Assembly: GCA_003259005.1 (NCBI GenBank)
Contig: QLII01000001.1
Coordinates: 3,674,501-3,738,500, forward strand
Direction of reading: 5' to 3'
Origin: Spirosoma telluris
Lineage (GTDB): Bacteria > Bacteroidota > Bacteroidia > Cytophagales > Spirosomataceae
DNA: 64,000 bases
Of this stretch, positions 20,472 through 31,194 are shown piece by piece; the stretch's first letter is position 1, and the number at the start of each line of letters is the position of its first letter. Below the pieces are notes generated by a model. The model was not told where the DNA came from and made no database searches. It saw nothing but the letters and a program-made list of their open reading frames with translations. The position numbers and the translations under genes were made by a program.

Positions 20472-20627
20472 GGAATCGACTTAAGCTTGTCCTTTTATAG
20501 AAAATACTAAACCACTTTTTGTCATTTCTACCCAATGGCGTCTGTAAAGCAAGTCTGCTTAACTTTTTTTAACAGACTGAAAACAACCGTTCACGCGCCT
20601 TACTACTCCCTGTAAGAAACGTGAAGT

Positions 20628-22980
20628 ATGCTCGCAAACTACGTCAAAATCGCTCGTCGTAATCTCTGGAATAACAAACTCTATACCGGCCTGAATGCCG
20701 GGGCCTGGCCGTTGGCCTGACGGCTTGCCTACTCATGGTACTGTACGTGAAGCACGAATTCACCTACGACCGTTTTCATGATAAGGCCGACCGGATCATT
20801 CGGGTCACCACGAATTTGACAACACCCGATGCACCGATAGCTGTAGCCTCCTCCTCCATCTTATTAGCCAGCGCCTTGAAACGGGATTACCCGGAAGTGG
20901 AAACAGCCGCCCGCTTCGAACCGGTGTCGGCCCCCATTCGGTATGGGACGAATTTGCAGAATGAACCCAATGTGTACTATGCCGAGCAGGCCATTTTTTC
21001 GGTGTTTAGCTATCCCTTCGTAGAGGGGAATCCGGCACAGGCACTGACCGAACCAAACACAGCGGTCGTTACCGAACGTTTTGCCCGGAAATACGCCGGA
21101 CAGACAAGTATGCTAGGCAAGACGTTCCTGTGCAACAAAAAACTGTATCGCATTACAGGCGTCATGGCCGATTTGCCTTCCAATGCCGACATGAAGATCA
21201 GCGCATTGCTGGCAAAGGATTATTCGACCTACACCGACTGGCTCGTCGATGATTTTCCGGTGTATACGTTCGTTCTGTTTCGGCAAGCCCCTAATCTAAC
21301 CGTCTTTGACAAGAAGCTAGCCATACTCAGCAAAACCTATATCCAACCCGAACTGAAGAAAGTAGGTGCAGCAGGTTATGCCGTTGTATTCCAGACCGAG
21401 TTTCTGAAAGATGTCCATTTTAGTCAGGGGAAACTGGGCGACATGCCGAAGGGAAACAAACAATATGGCTATCTCTTCCTCTTTCTGGCTGGTTTTGTGC
21501 TGGTGATCGCCTTGTTAAACTACGTCAATCTGTTGACAGCCAGAGCTACCGGGCGAGCGAAGGAAGTGGGCATCCGAAAAGCCAGCGGGGCATTACGACA
21601 GCAGTTGATCGGTCAGTTTATGTTCGAGTCGTTCCTGTTGAGTTCGCTGGCGGTCGTTTTGGCAATAGTCCTGTTGGAAATCACTATTCCCTTTTTCAAC
21701 GACTTACTGCAAATTCAGCTTGTTATAGCCTGGGGTGACGGTTTGCTGATGGCGGGCCTTTCGCTACTGAGTACAGCCTTACTGGGTGGACTCTACCCGG
21801 CCTTTGTCTTATCCGGATTTGACCCGGCGGCTGTCTTACGAAAGCAATCGGGCCGGTTAGGACGCGGTTTCGGGCTTCGGCAGACGATCACGGTGTTCCA
21901 GTTTGTGCTGGCGGTGGGCATGATTGTCGGGGTGTTGGTGGCACATAGTCAGATGAATTACATGCAGCGGGTTGACCTGGGTTTCACGAAAGAGCAGGTG
22001 CTGACCGTTCACCTTCCCGACGATTCACTGTCCAGAACCTACGGCTATGCACTCGCCCATGACTTGCGGCAACGGACTGAAATCAAGGACGCATCGCTTG
22101 GGTCGGGAATCATGCCCGATGCCATCCTGGTCAAAGCAACGACACATTTTCAATCGGCGGGCAAAAAACGGGAAATCATGGGCAATTACTTATCCATTGA
22201 TGAGCGCTTTCTACCGTTGCTGAACATCAAACTGGCGAGTGGCCGTAACCTATCTGCGGGTTCTGAAGCCGACAAGAGCGGGGGCTTTCTGGTAAACGAA
22301 GCCTTTGTTAAACAGGCGGGCTGGAAACAGGCCATTGGCCAGCCCTTGGAAGGATTCATGCACAAAGGCAAGGTTATTGGCGTGGTCCGAAACTTCAACT
22401 ATCATTCCCTGCACACAGTCATTGAACCGGTCATTTTGGTGTTTAATACGACTCCCCCCGCCAATTTAACCTGAAAATGAAGCCAGAACAGTTGCCCCTG
22501 GTACAATCTGCCTGGCAAAAACATTACCCAGCCTTCCCGTTCGAATACACGTTTCTGGACGCGGCCTTTGATGCCCAATACCGAAAAGACAAACTCATGA
22601 TCACCCTGTTCAACGGGTTTTCGTTGCTCACCCTACTGGTCTCCTGTCTGGGCTTGTTCGGTTTGGCGACCTACTCTGCCGAGCAACGCACCAAAGAAAT
22701 CGGCGTTCGCAAAGTACTGGGCGCGAGTGTCGTCAGCATCGTGACGCTCCTGTCGAAAGACATATTGAAACTGGTGCTGATCGCCATTGTCATTGCCGCT
22801 CCCCTCGCCTGGTACGCCATGACCCAATGGCTCGCCGACTTCGCTTACAAAATTACTATTCCGTGGTGGATGTTTGCCGTAGCAGGTTTTGTGGCGGTGA
22901 GTATTGCGCTGCTGACGGTGAGTTTCCAGAGTGTAAGAGCTGCGTTGATGAATCCGGTGAAGAGTTTGCGGACTGATTGA
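20628..22980 (+). CDS. FtsX/MacB-like ABC permease, two frame breaks (784 aa if repaired)
   Basis: Starts MLANYVKIARRNLWNNKLYTGLNA. The first break is in the G4 run 20700-20703; one added G gives NAGGLAVGLTACLLMVLYVKHEF, the normal TM1. The second break is between the C6 run 22454-22459 and the CC at 22470; one added C joins to LKMKPEQLPLVQSAWQKHYPAFPFEYTFLD. The first FtsX module carries AKEVGIRKASGALRQQLIGQF, the last TKEIGVRKVLGASVVSIVTLLSKDILKLV, and the tail is LMNPVKSLRTD. It is the seventh permease of the cluster and again has no ATPase beside it. Confidence 0.84.
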
Positions 22981-23015
22981 AGTGATAGAACGCTATAACT
23001 GTTACAGGTACTACT

Positions 23016-23023
23016 TATGTTTG
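23016..23023 (+). promoter_or_regulatory. Candidate -7 element (TATGTTTG) before the AT-rich ATPase gene
   Basis: TATGTTTG fits the Bacteroidota TAnnTTTG element, 77 bases ahead of the ATG at 23101. A convincing -33 TTG is not seen. Confidence 0.35.
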
Positions 23024-23100
23024 ATAAAATTAAGAAGAAGTCTACCAACAATTCCCTATATTGGGCCCTAATACGAAATACGAATTAACAATACAATAAC

Positions 23101-25128
23101 ATGGAAGTTCCAGTAAAAAACTTAGTAGAAACAGTCGATTTAACTGCTGAGGATGCATTACTGCCAATGCTAGAATGTGTTGTTAACTCTATTATTAGTT
23201 TAGAACAATCTGACATCCCAAAATCTGAGAAAAGAATACAAATAAAAATTTGCAGAGGAAAGCATCCTCAAAGATTAAATTTCGATAATATCCAAACGAT
23301 TGCTTCCTACAAGATTGTAGATAATGGAGTTGGATTTAATTCAAGAAATTTATTATCATTTCAAACTCCTTTTTCCCAAATCAATAAAGATTATGGCTGT
23401 AAAGGTATTGGACGTTTTACTGTCTTAGCTGCTTATGAAGAGTATTTAGTAGATAGCAATTATAAAGAACAAGGCAAATGGCACAATCGAACTTTTAAAT
23501 TTACAGCTGAAAAAGAAATTGAGTCAATTAAATATATAGATACGAGCCATGAGGTTTGGAAAACTAGTATTGAGATAAAGAATTGCATTAATGATATAGT
23601 TTTAGAAAAGTCTGCATTGTCTTTAGCGCAGATTTCTGAAAGCATAATGCAACATTGTTTTATTTATTACTTAAACAACTCACTACCAATCATTGAGATT
23701 TATGATAAAATCAACGATCAATATGAAGTTATAAATCAATTATTTGAAAAAGTATCAAAGGAAAAAGAAAGGAGTTTCTCTTTAAAAGGAGAAAATTTTA
23801 AGTTATACATAACAAAAACGCCAAAAGAAGGAAATCGTAGGAATAATTATTTATACTATTGCGCCAATAATAGAACTGTAGGTGTTGCTAAAAACATTAA
23901 AGGTATAAATTCTATATTCACATACCCTATAAATATAGAAGGAAATTATTATTTTTTCGACATTTATCTTGTTTCTGATTTTCTAAACAAGAAAGTTTTT
24001 AAAACTAGGAATGGTTTCAATATTCCTAAAGAAAGAGAAAACTATATTTTTAATTCAAGTGAAATTATAACCTTTCAAGATATTGAAGAAAAAATATCTG
24101 AAACTCTTGAAAGTGAATATGAGTCATTTGTAAGAGAATCAAAGGAGAAAAGCTATAATGAAATAAAAAACTATATTATTGAAAAGGCCCCTAGATACAA
24201 TAGCTTTTTACGTAATCCAGCAATTTTGCAATCTATTCCCCCAAATTTAACAGAAGACAAACTTGAAGAGTATTTGTATAGAATTTCTCATAATGCTCGA
24301 AAAAATGTAGAGCAAAACATTGACAAATTCATAAAATCTAAACAAATAAATGAAGAGGCAATTAATCAAATTATTGATGACATTAAAGCTAAAACGGCTT
24401 ATGATGTAGACAGTTTGGCAGATTATATGACAAGGCGAAGAGCTATTATTGATTTATTTGATAAATTTCTTGACGCGGACGAAAATGGCGAATATAAATT
24501 AGAAGAAGATGTGCATAATTTGATTTTTCCGCTAGGTTTAACTAACAATGATTTAGATTATGAAAATCACAATCTATGGCTATTGGACGAAAGGTTTATG
24601 ACCTACAAGTTTATTGCTTCTGATAAATCTATAACTTCTTATTCACAAATAAATAGCAGAAAAGAGTTAGATTTAGTTTTAGTAGACAATCCGCAAATGT
24701 TTGACAATCCGATAAGTTTTGGAGACAAAAGTAGCGGAGAGGTTAACTCAATGGTAATTTTTGAATTTAAAAGGCCAGGAGATACTGCCCATCAAAAGAG
24801 AAGTACTGATTTCCGCTGGGAATTTTCAGAATTGATTGAACCCTATTTTGAAGAGTTCTTATACCAACCGATAAAGAAAAATTACAAAGGGAATCAAGTA
24901 ATTATAAAAGAGACAACTCCAAAATTCGGATATATTATTTTAGATTTTATCCCTGAGCCTCTTTCAAGATACAATAAAAATAAAGGCTGGAAAACAACTC
25001 CATTTGGTACTTTTTTCAAGATAGAATCTGAAATTAATATGCATATTGAGGTTATGACATTTAGGCAACTTCTTGAATTTTCCAAAAATCGACACAATCC
25101 TTTTTTTGATAGGCTATTCAAAAGATAA
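23101..25128 (+). CDS. GHKL (Hsp90/MutL-type) ATPase fused to PD-(D/E)XK-like nuclease domain
   Basis: 675 residues, intact, in strongly AT-rich DNA unlike the flanks. The N-terminal Bergerat fold shows the N box with E25 and N29 (LECVVNSI), the G1 box DNGVGF (74-79) and the G2 box KGIGRF (101-106). A beta-rich transducer-like region and a long helical middle follow (about 320-450). Near 492-510 stands LWLLDERFMTYKFIASDKS, then LDLVLVD with D524 and VIFEFKRPG with E555-x-K557: the D...ExK pattern of a PD-(D/E)XK nuclease. Predicted role: ATP-driven DNA recognition and cleavage, probably anti-phage or anti-plasmid. It is a stand-alone gene between a permease and an SRPBCC gene. The nuclease assignment rests on motif spacing only. 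Confidence 0.75.
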   Translation: MEVPVKNLVETVDLTAEDALLPMLECVVNSIISLEQSDIPKSEKRIQIKICRGKHPQRLNFDNIQTIASYKIVDNGVGFNSRNLLSFQTPFSQINKDYGCKGIGRFTVLAAYEEYLVDSNYKEQGKWHNRTFKFTAEKEIESIKYIDTSHEVWKTSIEIKNCINDIVLEKSALSLAQISESIMQHCFIYYLNNSLPIIEIYDKINDQYEVINQLFEKVSKEKERSFSLKGENFKLYITKTPKEGNRRNNYLYYCANNRTVGVAKNIKGINSIFTYPINIEGNYYFFDIYLVSDFLNKKVFKTRNGFNIPKERENYIFNSSEIITFQDIEEKISETLESEYESFVRESKEKSYNEIKNYIIEKAPRYNSFLRNPAILQSIPPNLTEDKLEEYLYRISHNARKNVEQNIDKFIKSKQINEEAINQIIDDIKAKTAYDVDSLADYMTRRRAIIDLFDKFLDADENGEYKLEEDVHNLIFPLGLTNNDLDYENHNLWLLDERFMTYKFIASDKSITSYSQINSRKELDLVLVDNPQMFDNPISFGDKSSGEVNSMVIFEFKRPGDTAHQKRSTDFRWEFSELIEPYFEEFLYQPIKKNYKGNQVIIKETTPKFGYIILDFIPEPLSRYNKNKGWKTTPFGTFFKIESEINMHIEVMTFRQLLEFSKNRHNPFFDRLFKR

Positions 25129-25284
25129 ATACATCATTAACTTTCCGAAAAATAATTTCATCAAACATTTATCACTCAAATATCCTGTTTAGCAATAAAA
25201 AGTATCGTCTCGTCATCAATTATATAAACTAGCCAAGTATAATATTTCTCCTTACTATCTATTACCTCGGTAATAAGAGACAAA

Positions 25285-25752
25285 ATGCCACTCTCTACCA
25301 CCATCACCAAGACAATCCTCATTAACGCACCAGCTTCTGTTGTTTGGCTCCATCTAACAACGCCTGACTTGATGAAACAATGGATGCTGGACACCGATAT
25401 GGAGATGGACATCATAACCGATTGGACAGTGGGAAGCCCGATCCGGATGAAGGGAGTTATGCACGGGATAGATTTTGAAAATACAGGCACAATCTTAACA
25501 TACGACCCAGACAAGACACTCCAATACAGTCATTTAAGCTCGCTTTCGTGCTTACCCGATACGACCGAAAATCAGTGCGTACTCACCTTTACGCTAACGC
25601 CTATTGAGACCCAGATCCGCTTAACCCTGACCATCACCAATTTCCCGACAGAAGCTATTTTAAGACACCTTGACTTTTACTGGCGAACGGCGGTTGAGGT
25701 ACTGAAACGTTTAATTGAGAAAAATTCGGTTGACCAAAGCATCCAGCAATAG
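25285..25752 (+). CDS. SRPBCC (AHSA1/START-like) domain protein
   Basis: 155 residues. The fold signature is readable: a first strand TKTILINAPASVVWLHLTTPDLMKQWM, then a central WTVGSPIRMKGVMHGIDFENTGTILTYDPDKTLQY strand pair, then LTFTLTPIETQIRLTLTITNFP. The last helix is FYWRTAVEVLKRLIEK. This is the Activator-of-Hsp90-homologue-1/SRPBCC layout: a hydrophobic ligand-binding cavity, cytoplasmic, usually without known enzyme activity. It is separated from the ATPase gene by about 150 bases and returns to the base composition of the host. Confidence 0.85.
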   Translation: MPLSTTITKTILINAPASVVWLHLTTPDLMKQWMLDTDMEMDIITDWTVGSPIRMKGVMHGIDFENTGTILTYDPDKTLQYSHLSSLSCLPDTTENQCVLTFTLTPIETQIRLTLTITNFPTEAILRHLDFYWRTAVEVLKRLIEKNSVDQSIQQ

Positions 25753-26001
25753 TGTGGGGCGAGTCTGAAGGTGAGCCAGTCGTTGGGCTTCATCCGCCAA
25801 GAACTGAGTGTGTTCTACCTTAAAGGGACTCACCCCCACTGGACAATAATATATTGACACACACCAGATTCGTATATCTTCTAAGTTTTGTTTATTTGTA
25901 GGATCAATATATTTATGATAGTTTATTGCCCAAGAAACTGTTGAAGAGCCATCCTTTTCACGTAGTATGGGATTCAGGAAGCCTTATTAATTAATACGAC
26001 T

Positions 26002-28753
26002 ATGAACAGAATCATCGGTATTAGCGTAGGAGTAATCTTCCTCAGTACGATTGCTCTGACGATTCTGCCCACCTGGTTCAGTAAACCGGTTGACTACAAT
26101 GCAGATGTCAAGCCGATTTTAAATAAGCACTGCATGAGCTGTCACGGGGGCGTCAAAAAAGCGGGTGACGTTAGCTTCCTTTTTGAGCACGAGTTAGTGA
26201 AACCCGGCAAATCGGGAAGAATTCCTGTGGTGCGTGGTGATGCGGAGGCCAGTGAGATGATCCGTCGTATTCTGACAGACGACCCAGAGGAAAAAATGCC
26301 AAAAAACGCTCCGTCTCTGAATCCGGACGAGATTGCGATTCTGAAGCAGTGGATCAACGAAGGGGCGGCCTGGGAAACCCATTGGGCTTACAGACGAATT
26401 GAAAAACCCGACGTGCCGTCGCTGGGGGCGGTCAGCAACCTGTTCGGTCTCCTGCCCAGCAAGGCGCAGAAGTGGGCAAACAATGAAATCGACAAGTTCA
26501 TTCTCCAGAAACTAACCGAACAGGGACTGCCATTCTCCCCTGAAGCTTCCAGGGCGACGCTTATTCGTCGCGTCAGCCTGGACTTGACGGGGCTTCCACC
26601 CACCGAGAAACAGGTGCACGACTTCGAACAGGATACATCTGAACGGGCTTACGAAACCCTGGTAGACCAGTTGCTGGCGTCGCCCGCTTATGGCGAACGG
26701 TGGGCGGCAATGTGGATGGACCTGGCTCGGTACGCCGATACCAAAGGCTACGAAAGTGACGGTGGACGAACCATGTGGCCCTACCGGGACTACGTGATCA
26801 AGTCCTTTAATCAGGATAAGCCGTTTGACCGGTTCACGATTGAGCAACTGGCCGGTGACCTTCTGGGCAAGAACAATGAAGGATTTCCCCTGGAAGAAAA
26901 CCTGATTGCTACGGGGTTCCACCGGAATACCATGACCAACAACGAGGGCGGTACAAACGACGAGGAGTTTCGGGTGGCGGCTCAGATCGACCGGGTAAAC
27001 ACCACCTGGGAGGTCTGGCAGGGCACTACCTTCAACTGCATTCAGTGCCATAGCCATCCGTATGACCCCATTCCGCACGACGATTACTACAAATACATGG
27101 CGTTTTTCAACAACTCCCGCGATGAAGACGTCTGGGATGAGTGGCCTAAGCTTCGTTTTTACAAAGGGGCTGATTCGGCCCGGGTTGCACGGCTCAAGCA
27201 GTGGATTAGGAAATACGACCCGGCTCAACTGCCCGAAAAAACACAGTTCATCCGAGTTCTTGAACCGAAAATCAATGCCCACAACTTCATACAGGGAGAT
27301 GCTTCTACCTCGCTGCTTATCTCCTATTATGGCATTAAAGACAAAGGCAACGCACGCATTTCGCAGGTAAATCTTACGAACGCCGGGAGTGTGGTAGTAC
27401 GGCTGACGACAAAAGCCCCAAATGCCATACTGACGCTCCACCTCGACCGGCTGGACGGTCCCGTTCTGACAACGGTTAGGGTCCCAGCCCGCGATACGGT
27501 TTTGGTCGCACCAATTTCGCCAGCAACGGGCAAACATGATGTATTCCTTTCGCTGAAGAGCACCACCTCACCACAGGAGTGGGTGAGGATCGACTGGGTA
27601 TCGTTTCAGAAAATGCTGCCGGGCTCAGACCAGCCAGACTACACTCGAATCCTATCCGACTATAGCACCATACTAACCAGACCCGCCGAAAGCATCCCTG
27701 TTATCTGGGAAGGTAAGGGCGATTTCGCCCGTAAAACCCATGTATTCATTCGTGGAAACTGGATGGTCAAAGGGGCGGAGGTGAAGCCCGATGTGCCTAC
27801 ACTTTTAGGTCCTCTGCCCCCAGGATTGCCGCGGAACCGATTAGGGTTAGCTCAATGGCTGGTAAGCCGCGAGAACCCGCTCACCGGTCGCGTGATCGTC
27901 AACCGGTTCTGGGAACAGCTTTTCGGCGGGCATTGTCGAAACGCTGGAAGATTTTGGTTCACAGGGCGCTGAGCCCTCCCACCAGGCCCTGCTCGACTGG
28001 CTGTCGGTGCAGTTCATGGAGCAGGATCACTGGCAGGTGAAGAAACTCCTCAAACGAATTGTTCTTTCAGCAACGTACCGCCAACGTTCGGAAACCAATC
28101 AGGCAACAATTCAGAAAGATCCTTATAACCGATGGTTGTCGCATGGGCCACGGGTGCGGCTGAGTGCCGAGCAGATTCGGGATCAGGCTCTGGCTTGCAG
28201 TGGTCTTCTGTCCCGCAAGCTGTACGGGCCGAGTGTGATGCCTCCGCAACCGGATAAAATCTGGCAATCGCCCTACAGTGGAGAGAGTTGGATCGTTAGC
28301 CAGGGTGAAGATCGCTACCGACGTGGCATCTACACGTACTGGAAACGTACTGCGCCATACCCCTCCATGACCACTTTTGATGCGCCCAGTCGGGAGTTCT
28401 GTCAGTCAAGACGTATCACTACCAATACGCCCTTACAGGCGCTGGTCACGCTGAACGATCCGGTTTATTTGGAAGCGGCTCAATCGCTGGCCCAGACCAT
28501 GCAAAAACGGGGAAAAACACCGGCGCAACAGCTACGGGCCGGCTACCAGATGCTCACCTTCCAGCCTATTGAACAACCGAAGTTGACGGTTCTGCTGGGT
28601 ATTTACCGAGATGCATTAGCGACATTCAAAACCACCCCTGCCGATATGGATAGCCTATTGGTTTATAGCCGGAGAAAATCGCCTGAATTAGCCGCCCTGA
28701 CAATTTCTGCCAACGTACTCCTGAATCTTGACAAGGTAGTCACTAAAGAATAA
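26002..28753 (+). CDS. PSCyt1-DUF1549-DUF1553 cytochrome-like protein, one frame break (about 917 aa)
   Basis: An N-terminal membrane anchor (MNRIIGISVGVIFLSTIALTI) precedes a planctomycete-type cytochrome c domain with heme motif CMSCH (about residues 45-49). DUF1549 follows (WANNEIDKFILQKL ... RVSLDLTGLPPTEKQ ... YGERWAAMWMDLARYADTKGYE) and contains a second CIQCH motif. DUF1553 forms the C-terminus (NRFWEQLFG ... GIVETLEDFGSQGAEPSHQALLDWLS ... RRITTNTPLQALVTLNDPVYLEAAQ). The frame breaks near 27926-27930; the shift fits two missing bases or one extra. It is followed by its usual partner, a DUF1501 gene. The pair is typical of Planctomycetes and some Bacteroidota; the role is unproven, probably a periplasmic heme-dependent step in polymer breakdown. 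Confidence 0.86.
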
Positions 28754-28792
28754 CACCCAGCGTCCACGTTTCCAGATACGGACAAAAGCATT

Positions 28793-30267
28793 ATGGACAA
28801 GCTATTGAACGAATTTCGACACATCGCCTTACAGCAGCAAACACGGCGGCATTTCCTGCAATCGGCTGGTTTCGGATTAGGGATGCTGGGGCTGGGCTCC
28901 TTACTGAACGCCTGCGGGACGTCGCAGGCTACTACCGCGCCCGCGACTCCCGCGTCAGCGGAGAAAGTGCCCCATTTTGCGCCAAAGGCCAAACGGGTGA
29001 TTTACATCCACATGGCTGGAGCCCCTTCTCAACTGGAGCTATTCGACTACAAACCTGAACTGCTTAAATACCACGGCAAGGATTGCCCGGCGGCTTTTCT
29101 GGAAGGGAAAAAATTTGCCTTCATTCAGGGCGTACCGAAAATGCTGGGGCCGCAGGGTACGTTCAGGCAATATGGTCAGTCTGGTGCCTGGCTCTCCGAC
29201 TACCTTCCTCACCTGCAAACCGTGGCCGATGAGCTTATTTTCCTGAAAGCCATGCATACGGATCAGTTCAACCACGCACCCGCCCAGTTGTTGCTGCACA
29301 CCGGAAGTGCGCGCCTTGGCCGCCCAAGTCTGGGTGCCTGGGCCGTGTACGGACTTGGCTCCGAGAATCAGAATTTGCCTGGGTTTATTGTGCTGGCCTC
29401 CGGTGGCCGTCAGCCCGATGCCGGGAAAAGTGTGTATGGCAGTGGGTTTCTTCCATCGGTTTATCAGGGTGTACAATGCCGAACCGGGGGCGATCCAGTG
29501 TTGTACGTAACGGATCCTCACGGCATGAGTCGCAACCTGCGTAAAAAGACGATCGACGCAATCAACAGCATCAACCGGCAGATCTACGACGACGTGCAGG
29601 ACCCGGAGGTTCTTACCAGAATTAGCCAGTATGAGATGGCGTTTCGGATGCAGATGTCTGTTCCGGAAGTGATGGACGTGTCAAAAGAGCCGCCTTTTAT
29701 CCTGGACATGTACGGCGTAAAACCAGGCGAAGGGAACTTCGCCATGAACTGCCTGCTGGCCCGTAAACTGGTCGAAAATGACGTTCGGTTTGTGCAGCTT
29801 TTCGATTGGGGCTGGGATGGTCATGGTACATCATCGGCCGATAATGTTGAAGGGGGCTTGCGCCATAAATGTGCCCTTTCAGATAAACCCGTAGCCGCTT
29901 TGCTCAAGGATTTGAAAATGCGGGGCCTATTGGAAGAAACCCTGGTTGTATGGGGGCCGAATTTGGCAGAACACCCATGCAGGAAAATCGAAACGGGGTT
30001 GTCATGCCCTACATGGGCCGGGATCACCATCTGGAAGCCTTCACTATGTGGATGGCTGGGGGCGGCACCCGAAAAGGTTATACCCATGGGCAAACCGACG
30101 AATTGGGCTATTATGGGGTTACCGACCGTGTCCATGTCCATGATCTACAGGCCACCATCCTGCACCTGATGGGTTTCAATCATGAGAAATTTACGTATCC
30201 GTTTCAGGGCAGGAACTTCCGCCTGACCGATACGTCGGGGAAAGTGATTGATAAAATAATGGCTTAA
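28793..30267 (+). CDS. DUF1501 protein (sulfatase-like fold), one frame break (491 aa if repaired)
   Basis: The N-terminus has a twin-arginine-like signal (RRHFLQSAGFGLGMLGLGSLLNACG, about residues 18-42) and a possible lipobox Cys. The mature part shows RVIYIHMAGAPSQLELFDYKPEL, HTDQFNHAPAQLLLHTGS, RFVQLFDWGWDGHGT and, after repair, VVWGAEFGRTPMQENRNG with MVGRDHH-like GRDHHLEAF and GVTDRVHVHDLQATILHLMG: the ordered DUF1501 motifs. The break is the G5 run 29952-29956; one added G restores the frame. It lies 39 bases behind the DUF1549/DUF1553 gene. The family has the alkaline-phosphatase/sulfatase superfamily fold, but its reaction is not established. Confidence 0.87.
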
Positions 30268-30377
30268 CCAACAAGCGTCCTTTACGTTTAGGATAGGGTA
30301 AGCGACCCGGTAGCCGGGGCTGCCTGCTGGATGTGCGGAACTAAGCCCCACAAGCCCAGCAAATATTGCCCGTTGAC

Positions 30378-31073
30378 TTAAAGAATCGAAGCAAAATAAA
30401 CGGCTAGGTGAGTATACATTGCCTTCCGAAATTCGTCGGGGGTGCCGTTCTTTAAAATGGCAAGTAGATCGTGATGGGTAACGGGGTTAGCAATTTCAAT
30501 CTTTTTGTCAGTATTGTAATACCCTGTAAATACATGGTCAAACGTGGGCATGAGCAGGGTTTGAAACCGGCTGAATACGTCATTGCCCGTCATTTCATAG
30601 AGTTTGCCATGAAAGGCAATTTCTTCTTCTTTTGATACCGTTGCGGCATCTTGCTGACGGGATAGAATCTCTTCCAGCTCATTCAAATCCTTTTCGGTTT
30701 TCCGGGCAAACAGAAACTCTGGAATCCCCATCTCCAGAATAAGACGCATCTCGAAAATATCTTTAAGGTTACCCTGACTCAGCAGCGCCGGGTTTAATAC
30801 CTTCTCGATGCCCACCAGCAGATCGGGCTGGGCCATGATCATACCGCGTCGGGGCCGAGCTTCAACCATACCCAACATGCGTAATCGGCTGAGTGCTTCC
30901 CGAACAACATTCCGGCTAACATTGAGTTGCTGAGCAATCTCCTGCTCATTGGGTAGCGCATCACCAGGCTTGAAGCCATTTTCAGTTAAATAACCTCGTA
31001 AGCTGTTCTCGACGCGATCCGTCATTGATAAGCTCTCCAGCGGCTCCAGTGTATCCAGTTTGGTGACAGACAT
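30378..31073 (-). CDS. GntR-family (FadR/FCD subfamily) transcriptional regulator
   Basis: 231 residues from ATG 31073 (MSVTKLDTLEPLESLSMTDRV); ATG 31082 and the far 31166 are alternatives. A winged helix-turn-helix occupies about 17-85, with LPNEQEIAQQLNVSRNVVREALSRLRMLGMVEARPRRGMIM. The C-terminal FCD ligand domain has FEMRLILEMGIPEFLFA, EEIAFHGKLYEMTGN and NPVTHHDLLAIL, which supply the usual metal-binding Asp/His set. It is divergent from the 14-gene SusCD operon, and a FadR-type operator lies in the shared promoter region. It is therefore likely a repressor of that operon, released by a carboxylate such as a sugar acid. Confidence 0.9.
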   Translation of the reverse strand: MSVTKLDTLEPLESLSMTDRVENSLRGYLTENGFKPGDALPNEQEIAQQLNVSRNVVREALSRLRMLGMVEARPRRGMIMAQPDLLVGIEKVLNPALLSQGNLKDIFEMRLILEMGIPEFLFARKTEKDLNELEEILSRQQDAATVSKEEEIAFHGKLYEMTGNDVFSRFQTLLMPTFDHVFTGYYNTDKKIEIANPVTHHDLLAILKNGTPDEFRKAMYTHLAVYFASIL

Positions 31074-31165
31074 AACAGACATAATAGTATTCCCGATAAA
31101 GGTGATGCAAGATAGCGCTTTGGCAAGAAAGTAAGCGTAGGAATTTATTTTTTTATACAAATTCA

Positions 31166-31194
31166 TTGGTAATTATTTATGATTATTATATTTG
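31166..31194 (+). promoter_or_regulatory. Bacteroidota-type promoter of the SusC operon
   Basis: TTG at 31166-31168 and TATATTTG at 31187-31194 match the TTG / TAnnTTTG consensus with 18 bases between. They lie about 80 bases ahead of the susC ATG at 31277. Confidence 0.7.

Noticed and set aside
20472..20627. Terminator with AAGCA/TGCTT stem and T-run near 20550-20570
   Set aside because: The stem is only 5 bp and the T-run is interrupted in context; too weak to report as a feature.
25753..26001. FadR-type operator before the DUF1549 gene (TTGTAGGATCA)
   Set aside because: It differs from TNGTNNNACNA at a fixed position and is not a palindrome, so control by the regulator at 30378 is not supported.
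27855..28040. Separate small gene at the DUF1549/DUF1553 junction
   Set aside because: It is a shadow frame around the frame break; the two flanking frames form one continuous DUF1549-DUF1553 protein.
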